This document shows, one piece after another, positions 13,463 to 16,901 of a DNA stretch of 16,901 nt. Every line of letters starts with the position of its first letter. Position 1 is the first letter of the stretch. Origin of the DNA: Acidimicrobiia bacterium (GTDB lineage Bacteria; Actinomycetota; Acidimicrobiia; UBA5794; JAOTWH01); the NCBI GenBank assembly GCA_029863035.1, contig JAOTWH010000025.1:1-16901 (forward strand), written 5' to 3'. Below the pieces are notes generated by a model that saw only the letters and a program-made list of their open reading frames with translations, was not told the DNA's origin and did no database searches. Both the position numbers and the translations under genes were made by a program.

Positions 13463-14401
13463 CTAGCTGATGCGGAACCAGTCGGCTGTCAGCTTGATGC
13501 CGCGCTCGAGCGGGGTAAAGGGTTGCCAGCCCAACACCTTGGAGGCACGCGACGAATCGAGCACAGATCGGGCCATATCGCCCGGTCTCTCCGGCATTAA
13601 CCCCGGTTCTCCGCGAAAACGGGTCGCCGTGGCACACAGCTGGTAGATGTCGAGCACGGTCGTCTCGATTCCACTCGAGATGTTGAACAGCTTGCCCGAC
13701 CCCTTGTGGGCGGCGCGCATCAGGGCATCGACGACATCTTCCACGTAGACGAAGTCGCGGGTCTGGCGTCCGTCGCCGTAGATGACCACCTGTCCTCGAT
13801 CGAGCATGGTCCTGAGGAAGATCGCCACCACGCCGGCTTCTCCGTGAGGGTTCTGGCGGGGCCCATAGATGTTGGAGGGTGCGATGATCGAGTAGTCGAG
13901 CCCGAATGCGCTCTTGAAGAACTTCACGTACTCCTCGGTGACCATCTTCGACACCCCGTACGGCGACTCGGGCTTGCGGGCGGTCCGCTCGGTGGCCGGG
14001 AGCTTGGTCGCCGCCCCATACAGAGCACCCCCGGTGGTGACGAACACGACGCGTTGGGTGCCGGCCTGGCGGGCAGCATCCAACACGTTGACCGTGCCAA
14101 CCACGTTGACGCTGGCATCGAGAACAGGGTTGTCCATCGAGGTCTTCACGCTGGCCTGAGCGGCCGCGTGGAACACGATCTCGGGCTCGAAGCGGTCAAA
14201 TGCCTCGATCAGCTGGGGCGCTGTGATGTCGAGCTGGTGGAAGTCCACTCGACCCGTGGTGCGAGCCTGGGCCAGGTTGTCCAGCCGCCCGGTTGAGAGA
14301 TCGTCGACCACCAAGACCTCCGACCCCTCATCCACCAGACGATCTACCAGATGAGAACCGACGAAGCCCGCCCCGCCGGTGACGATGGCTCTGGCGATCA
14401 T
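13463..14401 (-). CDS. NAD-dependent epimerase/dehydratase, GalE-like
   Basis: A 312-residue extended short-chain dehydrogenase. NAD-binding TGGAGFVGSH (8-17), DDLSTG (33-38), an HAAAQASVKTSMDNP segment (78-92), the catalytic YGVSK (Y148, K152) and the SNIYGPRQNP motif are present. The usual serine/threonine block reads TTGGALYG (122-129), where T123 can serve. These features fit UDP-glucose/UDP-hexose 4-epimerases and related sugar-nucleotide epimerases; a 4,6-dehydratase is less likely because the DE pair after the Ser/Thr is absent. The ATG at 14401 overlaps the stop of the nucleotidyltransferase gene (ATGA), so it is the last gene of a four-gene operon. The protein may supply a nucleotide sugar for the glycosyltransferases of the window. 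The exact substrate cannot be read from the sequence. Confidence 0.88.
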   Translation of the reverse strand: MIARAIVTGGAGFVGSHLVDRLVDEGSEVLVVDDLSTGRLDNLAQARTTGRVDFHQLDITAPQLIEAFDRFEPEIVFHAAAQASVKTSMDNPVLDASVNVVGTVNVLDAARQAGTQRVVFVTTGGALYGAATKLPATERTARKPESPYGVSKMVTEEYVKFFKSAFGLDYSIIAPSNIYGPRQNPHGEAGVVAIFLRTMLDRGQVVIYGDGRQTRDFVYVEDVVDALMRAAHKGSGKLFNISSGIETTVLDIYQLCATATRFRGEPGLMPERPGDMARSVLDSSRASKVLGWQPFTPLERGIKLTADWFRIS

Positions 14402-15477
14402 GGGGTGGGACCTGCGGCGATCGCCCCCGACTCCAGCACAGCACCCTCGAGAACCCGGGCGCCGTCTGTCAGGCGGCACCCCGGCCCGATGCGGGCGGCG
14501 CGACCGACGATGGTCTGTCCCGAGATCACCGCCCGCTCGCCAACGTGGCTATCCCAGCCGACGATCGATGCGCTGACCCTGGCACCACTGCGGATGACCG
14601 CTCCATCGAGGATCACCGCCTCTTGGACAACGGCTCCCTCTTCGACGACAGCCCCCGGCCCGATCATCGACCATGAGCCGCGCTGCTCGCCGTCGATTTG
14701 AGCACCCGCCATCGCCAAGTGAGGAGAGCCGGCGGGCGCGCTGCCGGCTTTGCCGGTGAGGAGCCGCTCATGGGCGTCGAGATACAGGCCGGCAGTGCCT
14801 ATGTCGAGCCACTCCCCCTCGATGGTGACACCCCACAGCTCTCCAGCGGCCACCAGATCGGGGAACACCTTCCGTTCGAACGACAGCGGGCCACGCTCGA
14901 AGCTCTCAAGAAGCCGTCGCTCTGCCAGGTAGATGCCGGCGTTGACCGTGTCGGCCGGGGCGCTTCCGGCTGGAGGCTTTTCGACGAAGCGTTCCACCGA
15001 TCCCTCCGATGTCGTGACCACGACCCCGTAGGCCGATGGATCGGCCACCCGGGCCAAACCCAGCACCACACCCCCAGCCGGGGCGGCAGAGAGAAACGAC
15101 CCAAGGGGCACGTCGAAGATGACGTCACCGTTGAGGATGAGGAACCGGTCGTCGAGTTCGTCGAGGATGGCGCGCACGCCGCCCGCGGTGTCGAGCGGGC
15201 TCTGCTCGACAGCTAGATGAAGCTGCGGCGGTCCCTGGCGCTGAGCGAGGTAGCTCTCCCAGACGTGGAGGTGCTCGGTTCCGACGGTCAGCCAGACATC
15301 GCTGACGCCGACCTCTACCAGGTTGGCCAACTGCAGCTCAACGAACGGCTCACCAGCCAACGGAATCAGGGCTTTGGGGGTCGCAGTGGTGAGGGGCAGG
15401 AGCCGCGTGCCCTGTCCGCCGACCAGGAGCACGGCATGGCGGATCAAATCGCTTCCAGTCGTTGGCGACGCGGCCAC
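14398..15477 (-). CDS. Sugar-1-phosphate nucleotidyltransferase, mannose-1-phosphate guanylyltransferase-like
   Basis: Activates a sugar phosphate with an NTP, probably mannose-1-phosphate with GTP, using the product of manB. The 359-residue protein starts with the nucleotide-binding signature GGQGTRLLPLT...PKAL (20-37), has LNGDVIF and VNAGIYL in the middle, and EWLDIGT near residue 223. From about 255 to the end it is a left-handed beta-helix of hexapeptide repeats (PGAVVEEGAVVQEAVILDGA and onward). This N-terminal transferase plus hexapeptide tail is the actinobacterial ManC/RmlA2 layout found next to fbiAB in mycobacteria. Glucose-1-phosphate thymidylyltransferase is the main alternative. 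GTG 15477 begins four bases after the hydrolase-like gene stop; the N-terminal ten residues are not conserved and TTG 15447 is a possible start. Confidence 0.86.
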   Translation of the reverse strand: MAASPTTGSDLIRHAVLLVGGQGTRLLPLTTATPKALIPLAGEPFVELQLANLVEVGVSDVWLTVGTEHLHVWESYLAQRQGPPQLHLAVEQSPLDTAGGVRAILDELDDRFLILNGDVIFDVPLGSFLSAAPAGGVVLGLARVADPSAYGVVVTTSEGSVERFVEKPPAGSAPADTVNAGIYLAERRLLESFERGPLSFERKVFPDLVAAGELWGVTIEGEWLDIGTAGLYLDAHERLLTGKAGSAPAGSPHLAMAGAQIDGEQRGSWSMIGPGAVVEEGAVVQEAVILDGAVIRSGARVSASIVGWDSHVGERAVISGQTIVGRAARIGPGCRLTDGARVLEGAVLESGAIAAGPTP

Positions 15478-15481
15478 CAGA

Positions 15482-16249
15482 TCATCCCGCTTCGACCGCT
15501 GGCACCTGTGACGGGGACACCAACGCGCTGCGGAAGAAGGCGACCAAGCGTTCGACGGCGTCGGCAGTTATGGCTTCGTCGTATCCGTCTCCCGACACGT
15601 CGAGGAAGCCATGGCCGCCGGCCGGGTAGAAGGCCCACTCCGAACGCGGCTGAAGGCGATGCGCCTCGACCGCTTGGCTCTCATCCACCACCTCGTCGGC
15701 CTTCCCCTGGAGGCCGAGCAGAGGCACCGACAGTTGTCCGATTACCTCAGAGACCTGGGCGGCACGACCCTCGTCGTTGATGAGCGGCGCATAGGCCACA
15801 GCCACCGCGGCGATGGCATCGTTATTGGCTGCGCTCAAGATCGCCAAGCGGCCCCCGACCCCAACTCCCAGCAAGCCGATGGCCGAGGAATCGGCCCAAT
15901 CGGTCCCGGGCGCCGCCAGGTTGCGATAGATGTCGCCTAGGTCGCCTAGGGCGCGGGCATCGGAGAGATTTCCGTAAGCCGCAGCTGCGGCTTCTGCGTC
16001 GCCGCGCCCTGGCCCATCGCCTCGATAGAGATCAAGTGCCAAGACCGCCAATCCGTGGCGGGCCAAGCGGCGGGCCAGGTCTTTGATTCCGGAGGTGACA
16101 CCGGCGGTGTCCGGCACCACCACGATCGTTGGGTAGGCGCCGACCAAGTCGGGACGCGCCAGGTAGCCGTTGTGGATCTGGGTTCTTGCCGCGATCCGCA
16201 GGGATCCGTAGAGGATCACGTGGGTGCCCTCTCCGGGCAGAACGCTCAT
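15482..16249 (-). CDS. Dienelactone-hydrolase-like alpha/beta protein lacking the nucleophile
   Basis: A 255-residue alpha/beta-hydrolase-fold protein of the dienelactone hydrolase group: YPTIVVVPDTAG (39-50), RLARHGLAVLALDLYRG (61-77), LLGLQGKADEVV (177-188) and FYPAGGHGFLD (207-217). Acid D185 and histidine H213 of the triad are in place. At the nucleophile elbow the family G-x-C-x-G-G reads GVGVGG (128-133), so residue 130 is glycine (codon GGG) where cysteine or serine is needed. Normal hydrolysis is therefore unlikely; it may bind a ligand or act in a different way. A 9-bp tandem repeat encodes LGDLGD at 101-106. The ATG at 16249 forms an ATGA with the birA stop. It is the second gene of the birA operon; no pathway link to its neighbours is evident. 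Confidence 0.85.
   Translation of the reverse strand: MSVLPGEGTHVILYGSLRIAARTQIHNGYLARPDLVGAYPTIVVVPDTAGVTSGIKDLARRLARHGLAVLALDLYRGDGPGRGDAEAAAAAYGNLSDARALGDLGDIYRNLAAPGTDWADSSAIGLLGVGVGGRLAILSAANNDAIAAVAVAYAPLINDEGRAAQVSEVIGQLSVPLLGLQGKADEVVDESQAVEAHRLQPRSEWAFYPAGGHGFLDVSGDGYDEAITADAVERLVAFFRSALVSPSQVPAVEAG
15932..15949. repeat. 9-bp in-frame tandem repeat
   Basis: GTCGCCTAG occurs twice in a row (15932-15940 and 15941-15949), giving LGD twice in the hydrolase-like protein. A small replication-slippage duplication, in frame. Confidence 0.6.
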
Positions 16250-16901
16250 GAGGTCAGCGTAGTTGGGCGCACAGATTGGACCTCACCACTGGACAACACG
16301 ATGTCACCGCGGCCGGTGGAGACAACCAGACCGCCGTCTGCGCCAACTCCGATCGCCGTTCCTGTGCCGCCGTCCCAGCTGATCTCCTGGCCCACTGTGA
16401 CGCAAGCCTGCAGGTACTCGTCCCTGCCCCACTCGTCTTCGTCTGCATTCATTCGCCCCAACAACGCCGTGGCCCACTCTTCCGCCAAGGCGACGGGGCG
16501 CTCTGCACCCGGATCGCTGGTCGAGATCGCACCGACCCCTGGTGGCGGATCGGGCCACCACAAGTTGAGACCCAGGCCAACCACCACGCCAACCTGGTCG
16601 GCCTCAGCCAAGATCCCGCCAACCTTGACGCCGTTGATGATGATGTCGTTTGGCCACTTCAGATCAACGTTTCCTATGACCTCCCTGATAGCCAACCCGG
16701 CGACCAGAGACACCCGAGGCCAAGCCGAGACGGACCACTGCGGCGTAAATGCCACCGACGCGGCGAGGGGGCGCGGGGCGCTCCACCAGGTTCTGTCGTT
16801 GCGACCCCTGCCGTCCGACTGCTGCGCAGCCGTCACCAGGATGGGTTGAGAACCGTCGAATCGGGCCCGCGCCTCATCTTGAGTGGAGCGAGCCATGGGG
16901 A
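16246..16901 (-). CDS. birA: Biotin--[acetyl-CoA-carboxylase] ligase, N-terminus possibly cut
   Basis: Attaches biotin to the carrier domain of acyl-CoA carboxylases through biotinyl-AMP. Counting from ATG 16896 the protein has 216 residues with SDGRGRNDRTWW (27-38), the ATP/biotin loop, KWPNDIIINGVKVGGILAE (80-98) and GLGLN, then the small C-terminal beta domain ending VQSVRPTTLTS. There is no N-terminal helix-turn-helix, so it is a monofunctional enzyme. The first residues ARSTQDEAR match the family ST.DEA motif, which is normally preceded by 10-15 residues, and the frame is open to the window edge; the true start may lie outside. Mycobacterial birA lies in the same broad neighbourhood beyond the guanylyltransferase gene. 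Its stop overlaps the next gene start by 4 nt. Confidence 0.93.
   Translation of the reverse strand, partial: PMARSTQDEARARFDGSQPILVTAAQQSDGRGRNDRTWWSAPRPLAASVAFTPQWSVSAWPRVSLVAGLAIREVIGNVDLKWPNDIIINGVKVGGILAEADQVGVVVGLGLNLWWPDPPPGVGAISTSDPGAERPVALAEEWATALLGRMNADEDEWGRDEYLQACVTVGQEISWDGGTGTAIGVGADGGLVVSTGRGDIVLSSGEVQSVRPTTLTS

Noticed and set aside
13451..13490. Terminator between the convergent glycosylase and epimerase genes
   Set aside because: Only a 4-bp AGCC/GGCT stem and a long-range ACAGCC/GGCTGT pairing are present, with no T-run; too weak to call.

Overview
The window is GC-rich chromosomal DNA from an actinobacterium (Actinomycetota). Paired genes for coenzyme F420 synthesis (cofD-cofE), a DUF3499 protein, a large GT2 membrane protein followed by a DUF5719-like protein, and several -10-only promoters sitting about 6-10 nt from a start codon all point that way. 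The class cannot be fixed from sequence alone; a non-mycobacterial lineage such as Acidimicrobiia is plausible. The gene set recalls the mycobacterial stretch running from sahH through manA, manB, the DUF3499 gene, whiB2, fbiA, fbiB and a mannose-1-phosphate guanylyltransferase to birA. Here no whiB2 or metallopeptidase gene lies between the DUF3499 gene and cofD. I see no tRNA, rRNA, CRISPR array or insertion sequence, and no gene-free stretch longer than 95 bp.

Left block (1-3002, minus strand, transcribed right to left): phosphomannomutase (manB), a Trm112-like zinc protein, a type II mannose-6-phosphate-isomerase-like cupin, and S-adenosylhomocysteinase (ahcY, running off the left edge). 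The first three overlap by 1 and 8 nt and look like one operon; ahcY has its own ribosome site and possibly its own promoter. A short DPM1-like GT2 glycosyltransferase (3044-3748) diverges from manB across a 41-53 bp spacer that seems to hold two overlapping, leaderless-type promoters.

Middle block (3756-10877, minus strand): a 926-residue GT2 plus multi-membrane protein, a secreted DUF5719-like protein joined to it by an ATGA overlap, then three small cysteine-rich proteins (DUF3499, a DUF6788-like protein, a zinc-ribbon protein), and a 711-residue multi-membrane protein of the 6-pyruvoyl-tetrahydropterin-synthase-related type. Together with the mannose-activation genes these suggest envelope glycan or glycolipid assembly, an inference from context only.

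Right block: cofD, cofE and an Fpg/Nei-type DNA glycosylase on the plus strand (10889-13451) meet a minus-strand operon read birA, dienelactone-hydrolase-like gene, sugar-1-phosphate nucleotidyltransferase (manC-like), GalE-like epimerase (16901 to 13463), tightly packed by 4-nt overlaps or a 4-nt gap.

The most notable points are a hydrolase-fold protein without its nucleophile, a DNA glycosylase lacking two classic phosphate-contact residues, a GT2 domain with a degraded metal site, a CofE without the reductase domain that mycobacteria fuse to it, a cluster of three tiny zinc-type proteins with a perfect extended -10 promoter, and a stepwise chain of mini-ORFs linking cofE to the glycosylase gene. 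I did not find a clear new defence or mobile system.
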